Positions 1 to 11,892 of a stretch of DNA of 64,000 bases are shown piece by piece. Origin of the DNA: Eublepharis macularius. Lineage: Eukaryota; Chordata; Lepidosauria; Squamata; Eublepharidae. The stretch spans positions 39,478,001 to 39,542,000 of the forward strand of contig NC_072806.1 in assembly GCF_028583425.1 (NCBI RefSeq). The letters are read 5' to 3'. The stretch's first letter is position 1. The number at the start of each line of letters is the position of its first letter. A program made the translations under genes and the position numbers. The notes under the pieces were generated by a model. The model did not search any database. It was not told the DNA's origin and saw only the letters and a list, made by a program, of their open reading frames with translations.

Positions 1-261
1 GCTGTTACTGTCTGTGTGAAATGAGGAACTGCAGCCCAGTTTGCTCCAGTTGGTGGAGGCAGCCTTTCCCAGCACTCCCTGGGCCACCATCTAGGCATCT
101 TGTGTTTGTACGGATGCCAGGGATTTGGGTAGGGATTTGACCCCATTGTGCCCCAAGGCTTCCAGGGTTGGGATAAGCAGCCTGCACAGGGGTAGCCCAT
201 CCATCTGGCTTCCTACCCTTTCTGTGGCCTGAAGTGCTGCAAAAAAAGCTCTGGCACCTGG

Positions 262-372
262 GCATATGGAGTAAGGCTTGCTGAGTGTGTGCGGTACTTG
301 TAAATTTCCTGCCTTGGGCAGCGGGTTAGACGAGATGACCCTAGAGGTACCTTCCAACCCTATGATTCTGTG
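262..372 (+). mobile_element. CR1 LINE, strongly 5'-truncated, with 20-bp target duplication
   Basis: The right half (310-372) is the typical CR1 3' end: TTAGACGAGATGACCCTAGA, then CCTTCCAACCCTATGATTCTG. The 111-bp insert is flanked by an identical 20-bp direct repeat, AAAAAAGCTCTGGCACCTGG, at 242-261 and 373-392. Long duplications are unusual for CR1. Confidence 0.8.
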
Positions 373-639
373 AAAAAAGCTCTGGCACCTGGTTCTGCCA
401 AATGTATAAGGTGGCCGTAAGAGTGCATAAAAACTGCTGTACTGGATCAGGTGCACATCCATGCAACCTCCAGCAGCGGCAGCTGGATGCCTGTCTAGGA
501 TGCTGACAGGCAGGTTGCAGTGGAGATGCCAGCCCCTCTGCTTGGCAGTCTCTGCATGGGGGTCGTGGTGCCTCTGAGTTTGGGGTTTGCCACGGTGCTG
601 TTCTCCTATTCCAAACTGATGCTTACTTTCTCTTTCTAG

Positions 640-692
640 CCTGTGGTAAAGCTGCTCTACAACCGAAGTAATAACAAATACTCCTACACAAG
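640..692 (+). CDS. TNFAIP1: TNFAIP1 (BACURD2) internal coding exon
   Basis: This short exon of 53 bases encodes PVVKLLYNRSNNKYSYT plus the first two bases of a split Ser codon. It is preceded by a pyrimidine-rich tract and AG at 638-639 and followed by a GTAAG donor at 693. It corresponds to about residues 156-172 of human TNFAIP1, in the linker after the N-terminal BTB domain. The protein is a substrate adaptor for CUL3 ubiquitin ligase that targets RhoA, and it also binds PCNA and the DNA polymerase delta small subunit. The BTB exons must lie left of the window. The split codon (AG/C) is completed by the exon at 13148, giving S-N-S-D-D as in other vertebrates. Identification rests on near-identity to the remembered vertebrate protein; confidence is high. 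Confidence 0.93.
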
Positions 693-1026
693 GTAAGGCC
701 CACGTTCCAAGTTCACACAATCCTGGCGACTGGTGCCAAGGACACAGCATGAGAGCCAGTACTGCATGCACTTTGCCTGTGGAAGGGCCTGGGTTCAAAT
801 CCCCTGCATCTTTAGCTTTAAAAAAAAACATCTGGGAAAGACCTTGCAGAGCTGCCACCGCCAGAGTAGACAGGATGAGCTAGACGGGGACCACCTTTGA
901 TCTGACGCGGTGTAAGGCAAGTACGTAGAATCCCAAAGTTTCAGATTTGGCCCTTAGAGAATATATCTCGGCTCTTTATAACATGCATGCAGATTTGCTA
1001 AACGTTCCTCAAATGTCTACATTTTT

Positions 1027-1136
1027 GTGGTGTAGTAGTAAGAGCATTGGTCGAGGCTCTAGGAGCCCCAGGTTTGAATTCCCACTCCGTCATGATAGCT
1101 TCTTGTGGGTGACCTTGGTCCAATCACCCTCTCATA
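1027..1136 (+). mobile_element. tRNA-derived SINE, left part, split by another SINE
   Basis: It starts with the tRNA-like head (GTGGTGTAGTAGTAAGAGC, then the B-box-like GGTTTGAATTCCCACTC). It breaks off at CCAATCACCCTCT. Its continuation, GACCTAACCTACCTCGTAGA to the GGGGAGAAAAGCAGGG end, lies at 1394-1500, beyond a minus-strand SINE. Confidence 0.8.
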
Positions 1137-1393
1137 ACAACAACAACAACATTAAATTTATATACCGCCCTTCAGGACAACTTAATGCCCACTCAGAGAA
1201 GTTTACAAAGTGTGTTATTATTATCCTCACAACAATCACCCTGTGAGGTGGGTGGGGCTGAGAGAGCTCTGAGAGAGCTGTGACTGACCCAGGTTCACCC
1301 AGCTGGCTTCAAGCGGAGGAGGGAGGGGGGAATCAAACCCGGCTCTCCAGATTAGAGTCCTGCATCTCTTAACCACTACACCAAACTGACTCT
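1137..1393 (-). mobile_element. Sauria-type tRNA SINE inserted in an older SINE
   Basis: Read on the minus strand it starts with the tRNA head (AGTTTGGTGTAGTGGTTAAG), followed by the conserved central CCAGCTGGGTGAACCTGGGT block. It ends TATATAAATTTAATG with an AAC-type simple-repeat tail at 1137-1153. It is the same family as the + strand copy at 29659-29880. Confidence 0.85.
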
Positions 1394-1500
1394 TGACCTA
1401 ACCTACCTCGTAGAGTGGTTGTGAGGGTAAAACAGAGGAGAGGAGAATGATGTACGCTTCTTTGTGTCCACATTGGGGAGAAAAGCAGGGTCCATATATT
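1394..1500 (+). mobile_element. tRNA-derived SINE, right part, continuing 1027-1136
   Basis: This is the SINE body from CTAACCTACCTCGTAGAGTG through AATGATGTACGC to the CACATTGGGGAGAAAAGCAGG end block. It has the same orientation as 1027-1136. Confidence 0.75.
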
Positions 1501-1594
1501 GAATAATTAAATAATTGTAATGTTTGATCTTCGTAAGGTTTGGATATAGAGAGGTGAGTAAAGTACTTGGTTTGGTAGAATGCGAAAGACCAAT

Positions 1595-1812
1595 CAGATG
1601 TATTTATTTACTTGATTTATACCCTGCCTTTCTTCCCAGTGGGGGGCCAGAGTCACTTACTTTGGTCTCTTTACTTCCATTTTATCCTCAAACAAGGTAG
1701 ATGTGAGGTAGATGAGGATGAGTGTGTGACTCACCCAAGATCACCCAGCAAGCGTCTAGGGAAGAGAGGGGATTCTTATCTAGTGTGACACTTTAACCAC
1801 TACACTGCACCC
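1595..1812 (-). mobile_element. tRNA-derived SINE, diverged
   Basis: On the minus strand it runs from a tRNA-like head (GTGCAGTGTAGTGGTTAAAG) to an end in GGGTATAAATCAAGTAAATA. The block at 1725-1760 (TCACCCAAGATCACCCAGCA) is the usual mid-SINE motif reversed. Confidence 0.75.
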
Positions 1813-1885
1813 TTAGAGAGATGGCGTGGAGGAAATCACCAGTAGGAGTCAGGAAGGAGGGGGGTGAACCCCTTCACCCAGCTAG

Positions 1886-2560
1886 GATCAGGAGTGGAGC
1901 AGGTGGCAATGCCTGCCCCCCAGCATCACCCGGCCGGGATCAGGAGCGGAGCAGATGGCAATGCTCACCCCCTCGCCTTCACCCTGCTGTGATCAGGTGC
2001 GGAGTATGTGGCAATGCCTTCCCCACCGCCTTCAACCAGCCAGGATCAGAAGTGGAGCAGGTGGCAGTGCCCACTCCCTGACTTCACCTAGCTGGGATCA
2101 GGAGTGGAGAAGGTGGCAATGCCCTCCCCCCTTCACCAAGCTGGAATCAGGAGTGGAACAGGTGGCAGTGCCCACCCCCGCCTTCACACAGCTGTGATCA
2201 GGCACAGAGCAGTTGGCAATGCCTGCCCCCCGTCTTCACCCAGCAGGGATCAGGAGCAGAGCAGGTGGCAATGCTCACCTCTCGCCTTTACCCAGCTGTG
2301 ATCAAGCGCGGAGCATGTGGCAATGCCTGCCCCGCCCCCCACCTTCATCCAGCCAGGATCAGAAGCGGAGCAGGTAGCAATGCCCACCCCCTGACTTCAC
2401 CTAGCTGGGATCAGGAGTGGAGCAGGTGGCAGTTCATACCTCCTGCCTTCATCCAGCTGGGATCAGGAGTGGAGCAGGTGGCAGTGCCCCCCCTTCACCC
2501 AGCTGGGATCAGTGATGGAGGAGGAGGGAATGCCCGCATGCCCGCCCTCTCCTTTCTAGA
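1886..2560. repeat. 51-bp minisatellite, about 13 units, with a six-unit higher-order repeat
   Basis: Units begin GATCAGGAGTGGAGCAGGTG, then GCAATGCC, a C-rich stretch and CTTCACCCAGCTGG. Most are 49-57 bp, and the common 51-bp length is divisible by three, so open frames run across several units. Units 2-4 (from about 1938) and 8-10 (from about 2247) share variants in the same order, such as GCATGTGG and CCTGACTTCACCTAG. This points to duplication of a block of about 309 bp. There is no sign that it is coding. Confidence 0.92.
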
Positions 2561-2699
2561 GCCCATTGTATTTTTTCCCACAACGGGCTTTTTTACTAGT
2601 ATAGCAAGGTTTGTAAAGTACTTCGTACACTGAAAATGCTTTGGGTTTTTTTTAAATGGAACAAAACCCTCTGCTTGCAAGTTTTCAAACTACATCTGG

Positions 2700-2885
2700 T
2701 ACATTCTCAACCACCCTTCTTCCAACAAGCTCAGAATGTGTACATGATTCCCACCCTCTGTGTTTTGTCTGTAATGGCAAGTTGTGATGAAGTTTACATT
2801 GACTGGCCCAAGGTCACACCATGAGCTTCCAAGGGGGCTCTGAATCTGGGTCTGCCATTCCAGTTGCTATACTACAGACACATCT
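2700..2885 (-). mobile_element. Old tRNA/MIR-like SINE fragment
   Basis: The reversed SINE body is seen at 2785-2870 (GACTGGCCCAAGGTCACACC, then CTGAATCTGGGTCTGCC) with diverged ends. It is older than the Sauria copies. Confidence 0.5.
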
Positions 2886-4363
2886 CCAGTTAGTTCAATC
2901 CTAACTTCTAAGAATCCACATGCTTGGTCTAACGAGCAAAGCAAGGGTACTTTTCTACGAAGCATTTTTTCCACTTTATCATCAATATATCCGGACGTAT
3001 AGGTATGTGTAATAGGAAGATAAGGCTGGTCCGCCTTGCCAAGAGTACTGTAGCAGCAAGAGTGAGAGAGCCTGCTGTAGCCATGATCCAAGCCAAATGT
3101 GCAGCCCTCCCACAAGTACAAGCAGGTCAGCGTTATGGCAGCTCACACAGAGGCAAAGAGAATCCTCTGGGACCCAAGAGGTGTCTGGTTCTCATATCGC
3201 TTCTGCCGTGAGCTGATGAGGGAGCCTTAGCCAAGCCACGCCCTCTCAGCTGCTGCCTCCCCTTTGATCCTGCCACCAGCACAGCAATTGTGCACATGAA
3301 GAGTCCATGCACAGGGTAGCATTGGTGGTCCTAGCTTGGGGCTGTTTGCTCTGACTAGCAGTGGTGGTCATAGAATGAGAGGGGTCTTTCCTAGCGACTC
3401 CTTCCAGAGATCCCTTAACAGGAGGAGCCAGAGATGGAACCCAGAACCTTTTGTTGAGCCAAATGGGAGCTTCGGCATTGCAAAATGTGCGCTCTGCCTC
3501 TAAACCGTGGCTCTGTCCTCTGAAAGAGGAAGAGTGCTCGATGGACTGTGTGTCCAACCTGGATGGACCAACCAGTGTCCCAGATGCCTTGTCCCAGTAC
3601 AAGACATGCCCGGGCAAGAGGCACGTTCTGCCTCCTTGTGTCACTGGTGACTTTTAAAAAAAAATTTTGCTGCTGTGGCATTATGTACATCTTTCCTTGG
3701 AGGTTGGCAACCATATTTGCAGTCTCTTAGAGGAAAAAAAAAGTTGGGTAGTTTGGCTGAACAGAATTGCCACATGTTCATTTCTGGGATGACAGCATTG
3801 ATCCTTACGTGGGAAATGGATTTAATGAAAGAGATTTTATGTACCTTTATGTGCCTTCTATGACTGTTAAGCACTTTTACTATTCTCAGCAGCTAATGTA
3901 GTATTTGTAACGCAACTTGCAAGAAAATGAGACTTGAAACAAAAGACCAAAGCAGAATGTGTGTTGTACATGTAAATCACTGTGAGAGTTGAGATTAATC
4001 ACTGTGAAGCTTGCTATAAGGTAGATTGCGCTTAATAAGCACCTGCTTGTTCCTTGACACCTGTTCCTTACTTGATACAGAAGCCCCTTTGTGAGACTGC
4101 CTATGCAAAATGTTGCAATGAAAGCTAGCTGAAAGCTGACTAGATTAGCAGAACCTTTCAAGGCTGAGAGAAAGCCACAAAGCAGAGGAATGTATGCTGA
4201 ATATAACTTTAAGCACATTCCTAGGGAAGGGAGAGCGCTTCTCTCCCACGGAACCCAGAGAAATATTCTCCTCTTGAAACCTGCAAGGTTGCCAAAAGTG
4301 ACAGCGGGGCACCTTTACTAAATGTTATGTCGACCACAGGAATGGACATGAATGAAAAGCTTA

Positions 4364-4769
4364 TGAAACAGATGTGTGGGAAAGGAAGGAAGATGTTCCT
4401 TCCAGAGATAGAACCAAGAACAGATAAGAGATATTGTAATTGTGCTGTTGACCTAAGTTGTTTCTTCCAATAAGAATACCCTTAGACACTTGTATCATAA
4501 GAGGTGGTTGCCCACTTGAGCCAATGGGGGCCACTGTATTTTCTGAGCCAATAGAATAACAAATAATTAACCAAAATGTATTAATTGCTTTGTACTGCTA
4601 TTGTAGCTTTGATGAGCGTTGGGCACAAGGAGACCTTTCACTCTTTGTGTAACCATCGTTCCTCCATCGTTTAATAAACGGTTATAGATTGCTTCATCTG
4701 CAGGACTCCGCATCTGTCTCTTACTATGATTGGTTAAAGGGACATTCGGGACATCAGTTGTGTCCAACA
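4364..4769 (+). mobile_element. Solo LTR of an endogenous retrovirus-like element (fossil)
   Basis: Typical LTR layout: TG start, CCAAT-type motifs (GAGCCAATGG, GAGCCAATAG) at about 4517-4555, a polyadenylation signal AATAAACGG near 4673, and an end GTCCAACA. A 4-bp direct repeat CTTA flanks it at 4360-4363 and 4770-4773. The 5' boundary is less certain than the 3' one; a start at 4323 is an alternative. No internal genes are attached. Confidence 0.55.
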
Positions 4770-5354
4770 CTTATATTGGATTTCTGTGAATGTAAATAGT
4801 TACGAGTCAACATTAAGCTTAACAGTAAAACAGTTAGATCCTGTTGACTTAAATGGAAGAGATTTAACCGTACATGGAACTTTCTTGTTTGATATGTGCA
4901 TGACTTGGAAGTATAAATAATCGTGGCTGGACATGCCCTTATTTTTTCCCTCAAAGCACCAAACAAGAGGTGCCTCCTCCTCCCTGCAGCCATGTCTCTA
5001 CTCCTTTGCTCTCTGGAGTGAGGGATCCTTGCAAGAAGCTCAAGTGGTGTGTGTGTGGGGGGGGGATAAAGATGTCACAATTCTTTTGGATCTCCCAAAG
5101 ACTTGCATAGTCAACCTTCTGGCTTCACTAGAAGCCAGCCAGGTGGTCTTTGGAAAGTCACAAGCAAAATACAAGGGTGCAAGGCAGCCCTTGAGTAATT
5201 AGAGGCATACTGCCTCAACATGGAGGCTCGTTTTTTTGGTATGCAGCTACAGCTAATGTATTCTTCATGAGCAGGGCTTTGCAGGTATTGGCTTGCCTAC
5301 TAGCTGTCCATTGTCTTTGGTTGCTGCCAAGCCCGTTCTCTCCCCACCCCTGTC

Positions 5355-5480
5355 ACATTTTATTTATTTTATTAGATTTTTAGTCCACTCTACCTGCAAG
5401 TGGGCTCAGAGCGGAGCACAACATAATAATATTGTATTATTATGATAAAACAATAGTAGCAGTTCATTACATTAAAAACA
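5355..5480 (-). mobile_element. LINE (L2-like) 3'-end fragment
   Basis: Read on the minus strand it gives the usual tail, CTCTGAGCCCACTTGCAGGT followed by A/T-rich sequence. The same end is seen on the + strand at 21115-21170. Confidence 0.5.
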
Positions 5481-5489
5481 TCTTTGCCA

Positions 5490-5976
5490 TGTATGCCTGC
5501 ATACCTGCCACTAATGTGTTTTGCATTTTGTGCTGATCATAACTGTTTGCTAAGGTTGTATTCTGTATACTGTATAAATCATCTGAGAGTGTGTTAACTG
5601 CTAACATGTAATATACTGGACCAGTGGGAGTTGACTGTATTTACTTTCACTTCTATGGTATGTGTCCTTGGACGCAAGCTGCAGGCAGCGAGCGATGTAT
5701 CTTTTCTCAGAGTCTGAGATGATTTCATTCTGCACTATGTCTAGCCTAAACTAATCCGTTCCCATGTAACTCTTTGGGGTTTTCACGCCAGAATGTCAAT
5801 GTACCCAAAGGGCGGGAAGTTTCTCTATAATTAGTAATGCTTTTTTTTAAATAGTCACTTCTGCCAATTTGTGTGAACACCTTGAACTGTATGGATCTCT
5901 AATAAAGTTGCTTCAGCTAGAACACCTATGTGTTAACTGTGGATAACTTGAGGGATCTAACTGCCAGGGACTGACA
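5490..5976 (+). repeat. 5' LTR of the Ty3/gypsy fossil
   Basis: Starts TGTATGCCTGCATACC and ends CTGCCAGGGACTGACA, with AATAAAG at 5901-5907. A short inverted repeat, CTGCCA (5961) and TGGCAG (5980), spans the LTR edge where the priming site is expected. Confidence 0.85.
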
Positions 5977-6040
5977 TTTTGGCAGAAGTCCTTTTTTCCC
6001 CCTCTGAACCCAAGACCTCTGTAGTTCGACTACCAGTGCC

Positions 6041-8430
6041 ATGCCATACAAGTTGGGCCTAGGGATGATGGAGTCAGAGGAGCCTCAAAACATTATAGAG
6101 CCCCAGCTGGATCCAGGTCCGGGGGATGGAGCAGCTGGGGGACCTTCTAACGAGCTGGTACCCAGACCTCAATATAACATGGAGTGCCTAATGGATATAA
6201 TCATGCATAAAGACCCCGCAGGGATGCGTGGGCTCGGGGCAGCGGGCGCTGTTCCGACAAACGAGGAGCTTGAAGAGATCCCCAGGAGGGGTGCTACTCA
6301 TCTGAGCTGGATGTTAGCTACTCCCAGAGAGTAGGCACCATGCCCGTCGGTGACCCAAAGGACGAGGGAGGAAAAGCTACGGCGACGTGACACAATTTTT
6401 TGCCACCGTTCTATTGAACGAAGAATTCTTCAAGCTGGAGACGGCCAAAGAAGAAACCTCCCACAAACTTAGAGAACCCCCGGATTACAGGACCCTGCCA
6501 CCAGCAGTGACCACTGTCGAAGACCCCGCAGAAATGCGTGGGCTCAGTGCAGTGGCGGCTGTGCCAATAGACCAAGAGTGGAATATGACATCGGAGCATT
6601 ATACTAGGACATTGATGATGAGGGGCAGTGTCACCCTCCAAGAGGGCAACTACACAACTCCCCTGAAACTCACCTAGGGGGTAACGAACCCACCAGGCTA
6701 AGGTCCTGAGAAAGCATTGTGGGAGGAGGCCCAGAAGGGACCGAATCCCAAGAATGGCGGGCTGTACAGGCCGAAATGGACGAACTTCAGTGAGACATGG
6801 GACAAGTAGTACAAGGACTACAGGAGATGATGGTGGTTTGCCTATTGCTGTGGTCCCAGCGAGCCCGATACCTGACGCAAGTGGACTAATGTCAGAGCCA
6901 CAACAGCTCTCACCAGAGCAACCACCTGCCCCTGTTTCTCCACGGAGGGGACCAGCCAACCTGCCATGGGATTGGATGGTGAGGGGGTCAAATCCCCAGA
7001 GTGGCCCCAGGACGTTGCCACTGCATGGATTGGCGACGGGATTACAGTTCATTCCTGCTATTTTGCAGCAGGCTGCTTTGCATCCCCAAGTGGGGCTGAA
7101 GGCACCGCCACCACGACAGCAGCTACCGGCTAGATCTCCATTCCTGGGGGCCACCACGCCTGCATCACCCTAGCCAGGAAAAAGGAGGGGGAACCGGTGC
7201 AATCCTCCTCTGTGAGGCCGATCCAGGGAGTACCAGTTGGAGTACAAGTCAGCCCTCCACAAAATGGCGTACCGATGGGTCCACCTCTTCAGGGGACCCC
7301 CCCCCCATGCCACCACTCCGAGGAACGGAGGTGGGCCTGCCACCACTTCCACCAAGTGGGGGACAACCACTGTGACTTCTCCCTGTCTCCCCGCTCCAAG
7401 CACCGCTAGTGGGGATACCGCGTGCTCCGGCAGGGGATGTAATACAGTGGGGTCTGCTGCATCAGGGGGCCCCCGCCAGGCAACCACCTGCCGGAGTAGG
7501 TACTCAGGCAGCCACCATTGTTCCAGCCACATTTGGGCCCTCCACCCTACAGAGGCCATGCTGTGCCGCCGCCACCCCTGGGAGGAAGGGAGGAGAGCAA
7601 CCACAGCCTCCCCCTGCAGCCCCGATCCTCGGAATACAAGCTGTTCCAGTGGGGAGGGCCCCTGGTAATGGGGCCACATTAAGGATAGCACAAGCTAGAT
7701 GCAGGCTTCGATGGGAACACAGAAGAATTGGGATTCTTCATTGTGCAAGCACTAGAATTTTTCTAAGAACGGGGTCACACTTTTCCCAATGAACATAGCA
7801 GAGCCACCTAGGATCGTGATTAGGTGGACCAGCAGCCAAATGGTATGTGACCCTACATGAAGCTGGAGCGCCCAAACTACAGACCTTCAACGCGCTCATG
7901 TGAGCACTAAGAGCTCAATTTGAGGATCCTCTTGAGGAGGAACGGACAAGAACCAAGCTGAAAGTGATGTGGGAAGGACGTAGACCTGTGCAAGAATATG
8001 CCGCCGAATTCAGACAATATGCAGCCAAAGTACATTATTGGACTGAAGGGATTAAAATCGAATTCTTCTGAGCTGGGCTAAATCCAGACTTAGTAACCAA
8101 AGCTCTAGTGCAAGACAACCCCAGACCCCTGCTGGGATGGATCCAGCTGGCGTGTGAGGTCGAGAACCGAGACCAAGTGGTGAAGCTCCTGAAGATGCAA
8201 CAAAAGGTAGGAGCCAAGAAACCACACTCAGAAATGGGAGCAAAAGACCGAAAATGGCCCAATCCTCACTCCTTGGAGATGGAGAGAGCCATGCATTGGA
8301 GACAAGGCCTATGCATACAGTGCGGAGAAGTGAGCCACTTTGCTTCCAAATGTCCAGGAAGGAGGGGACTCGCGGAGAGGAGTTGCCCTGTGAGGAAAGT
8401 TGCACTGCCGGCAAAAGCAGCACCCTAGAA
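6041..8430 (+). pseudogene. gag region of the Ty3/gypsy fossil
   Basis: A proline-rich region ends in a retroviral-type zinc knuckle (C-X2-C-X4-H-X4-C, CIQCGEVSHFASKCP) at about 8310-8355. Broken. Confidence 0.75.
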
Positions 8431-8559
8431 GGCACTCAAGAAACAGAGCAGACCAGAGACTGGTCTTGAAGCTGCGGAAATCCCAGATGGGGCAGGCAAG
8501 GACCCCTCGGAGAGAAAGGAGGACCAGCCCGCCTAACTGGTGGGAAACGCCGGCCGCCT

Positions 8560-11500
8560 GCCATGAAAAGTCCCCGATGGCAGGTCCCAAAAGGAACAGC
8601 ACCAGTGAAGGTGAGACCAAAAGGGGCCCTACTTTACATGCCAATGACTTTAGTTAATCCCCAAAGGGGGACTCATATGCGAATGCAAGCTCTAATTGAC
8701 TCTGGATGCAGTCGAGATTTAATAGCCCTGGCCCTAGTCACAGGATTGGAACTGAATAAAAATGAATTAAAACACCCCATTGTGTTCGAGCAAATGGATG
8801 GGTCCCACATGAAAGGGGAGCCTGCTAGCTATCAGACTGAACCGGCCCCGCTGGGCATGGGAAATCATTGAGAGTCAAGAACTTTTATAGTTAGTACAGC
8901 TACCAAGTTCCCACTGGTGTTGGGGATCAGGTGGCTTTGGGACCATGACCCATATGTCAAATGGAAAACGAGAGGACTGTATTTTGATGGGGGGAAATGC
9001 TGAGAACATATATGGACCCGAGAGTGGGGCCAAAATGCACCCCCCCTCTCTTAGAGACTGTGCTGCTAACTCAGGAAGAGGTGGAACAAATCCCCCCCGA
9101 ATATCGGGATTTACAACAAGTGTTTGATGAAAAGGAAGCTGATGAACTTCCCTCCCACAGGGCTACACACTGTGCTATTGAACTGATCCCAGGGCAAAAG
9201 CTGCCAAAAGGGAAATTATATTCTATGAGCCGGGAGGAACGGGAAGAGCTGAGGGAATTCATTGATAAAAACTTGGCGCAAGGATTCATCCGTCCCGCCA
9301 GCTCTCCCCATGCCGCGCCCATATTGTTTCATGAGAAAAAGGATGGGGGGCTAAGACTCTGTACTGATTACCAGGGAATAAATGCTATTTCGATGTCCAG
9401 TGCCTACCCCCTCCCTCTCATTAGAGATTTGCTGAGCCTGGTGGCTCAAGGGAAGATTTTTTTTCTAAACTGGACTTAAAAGATGCATACTTTTGAGTAC
9501 GAATAAGGGAGGGGGATGAATGGAAAACTGCTTTCAACATCCCCATTGGGACAGTTTGAATAATGGGTCATGCCGTTCGGATTACAAGGGGCTCCTGGGG
9601 TTTTTATGAATTTAATTAATGAAATCTTGCATGAAGACCTGTACAAAGGTGTGGTGGTTTATCTTGATGACATTTTGATTTATTCTCAAGATTATGAATT
9701 GCATGTGAAACTGGGCAGAAATGTACTTGAAAGCCTTAAAGGACAATCACTTACCAGTAAAATTGTCTAAATGTGAATTTCACAAGGAGGAGTTGGACTT
9801 TTTAGGCTACCGGATGTCTGGACAAGGTTAAAAAATGGATCCGGCTAAAATACAAGCCGTGGTGGGTTGGGATCCCCCTAAAACTAGAAGACAATTGCAA
9901 TCCTTCCTGGGTTTTGCTAACTTCTATAGACGGTTCATAAAAAACTTTGCTCAAATCTCCTTACCCTTGACAGGTCTGTTGAAAACAAAAGGAAAGGGAT
10001 CTCAGAGAACAAAACCCAGTGCTAAACTAAACTGGACCATTGAATGCCAAAAGGCATTTGATCATTTAAAGAAACTGTTTATTTCAGAGCTGGTTCTGAA
10101 GCACCCGGACAAGAACCGTAAATTTATTGTGCAGGTGGACGCTAGTGATTTTGCAGTGGGGGGTGTACTCCTGCAAGCAGATGATGAGGGGAAATTGCAC
10201 CCCTGTGCGTATGTATCAAAGAAATTCTGAGTCTGAGTGCCATTGGGCGATATGGGACAAAGAAGCTTCGGCCGTTAAGTTGGCGCTAACTACTTGGAGA
10301 CACTGGTTAGAGCGGGCTAATCTAACTTCCTGGCAGATGTGCTCTCGCACATGCCCCAACATGAAAGCCAAAGAGTAATAGACACAATGTTCTCTCCAAC
10401 TCAGTTGAGAGGGGCAGTGCTTACCCATAGTCAAACAACAAAGATGAATATGACGCCTGGCCTCACCGACTGGGAGGAAAGAGTTAAAGAAGAAGTAAAA
10501 AAGGAGGGGGCGCTGTTCCAAAAGCCGAACTGCTGGAAGGGGGCAATGGCAACTGGTACCAAAAAGGTAAACTGTACGTTCCAGTCAGCCTAAGAAGTGT
10601 TGAAACAATGTCATGATTCCAAATAGGCTGGTCATTTTGGATACTTGAAAACGTTGCATTTAGTGCAGAGACAATTCTGGCAGCCAAATATAAGAAAAGA
10701 CATTTCTCAATATGCATCCTCTTGTCAAGTGTGTATAATGAGGAAACCCAGAGGAGGGAACACCCCCCCCCCGGACTGTTACAACCATTAGAAACCCCCT
10801 CCCGACCATGGGCTGTGGTCTCAATGGACTTTATCACAGACCTCCCCCCCTCGAAAGGGAAGACTGTAATTCTAGTGGTGGTTGATTTATTTTCTAAGCA
10901 AGCCCATTTCATTCCCTGTGCCACTATTCCCACGGCCACCCTTTTTATGCAACACGTGGTCAGGCTCCACTCTTTTCCAGAAAAGGTAATTTCCAATAGG
11001 GGAGTCCAGTTCATTGCCAACTTCTGGCAGGAGCTACTGAAAGTAGCAGGGATTGAACAAGGACTTTGCTCCGCTCATCATCCTGAGACCAATGGGCAAA
11101 CAGAAAGAACTAACCAGGTGTTAAAACAACTCCTAAGATGCTACATCAATTATCAACAGGATAATTGGACTGATTTCTTAGTTTTGCTGAATATTGTTAT
11201 AACAATTCAATATATAGTTCCACTGGTGCCTCCCCATTTACGGTAGCACAGGGCTACGAAGGCACAGCAATGCCATTTGCCCAAACTCCGAAATCTCAGC
11301 AACCAGGAGACCTGGGGGAGTGGTGGACTAAGTTAATGACCCAATGGGGGATCATCAAAAAGACTTTGGAGAAAGCCAAAGAGGACTATAAAAAGTTTGC
11401 TGTCAGGAAACGATCTGTTCCATGGAAATTACAAGCAGGAGATTATGTGTATATCTCCACCAAACACTTGCAGGGGGAGCAACCTAGTAAGAAACTTGGA

Positions 11501-11700
11501 TGGAAATTCTTGGGACCATTCCAAGTGAAAAAATTAATTAATGAAGTAACTGTGGAGGTGGATTTACCAAAGAACTTAAAAAACGTTCACCCAGTATTTC
11601 ACTTTAGCCTCCTGAAGAAAGCTCCCCCTCCCCGACCAATGGCACCCAGAGCGCGGAGCTCCCCGCCCCATCCTAGTGGATGGACAAGTGCACCATGAAA
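8560..11700 (+). pseudogene. pol region of the Ty3/gypsy fossil
   Basis: Domains in order: aspartic protease (LIDSGCS, near 8690), reverse transcriptase (YLDDILIYS, near 9660), RNase H (VDASDFAVGGVLLQ, near 10140), integrase core (VSMDFITDLPPSKG near 10820; HHPETNGQTERTNQ near 11080) and a GPY/F-like tail (KFLGPFQV near 11505). Broken. Confidence 0.88.
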
Positions 11701-11892
11701 TACACCTGGACTCTAAACTAAAGCATGGGAAACTGATTTAGTTCATTGGAAATATTTTGCTGAAAGTCAAAGGGAATGGGTAGAGAGCTCAAATATGAAT
11801 GCTCCAAGACTTATATGCAAGTTTCACAGACACTATCCTGACAAACCAGGCCCAATGTGAGGGGGACCAATCTTGGGAGAGGCAGTATGTCA

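Noticed and set aside
91-858. A 255-codon open frame on the minus strand across a TNFAIP1 exon
   Set aside because: It is antisense to a conserved exon, has no familiar domain and includes the CR1 fragment; treated as chance.
1821-2633. Several overlapping proline-rich frames across the minisatellite
   Set aside because: They follow from a repeat unit that is a multiple of three; no start context, splice borders or conserved protein.
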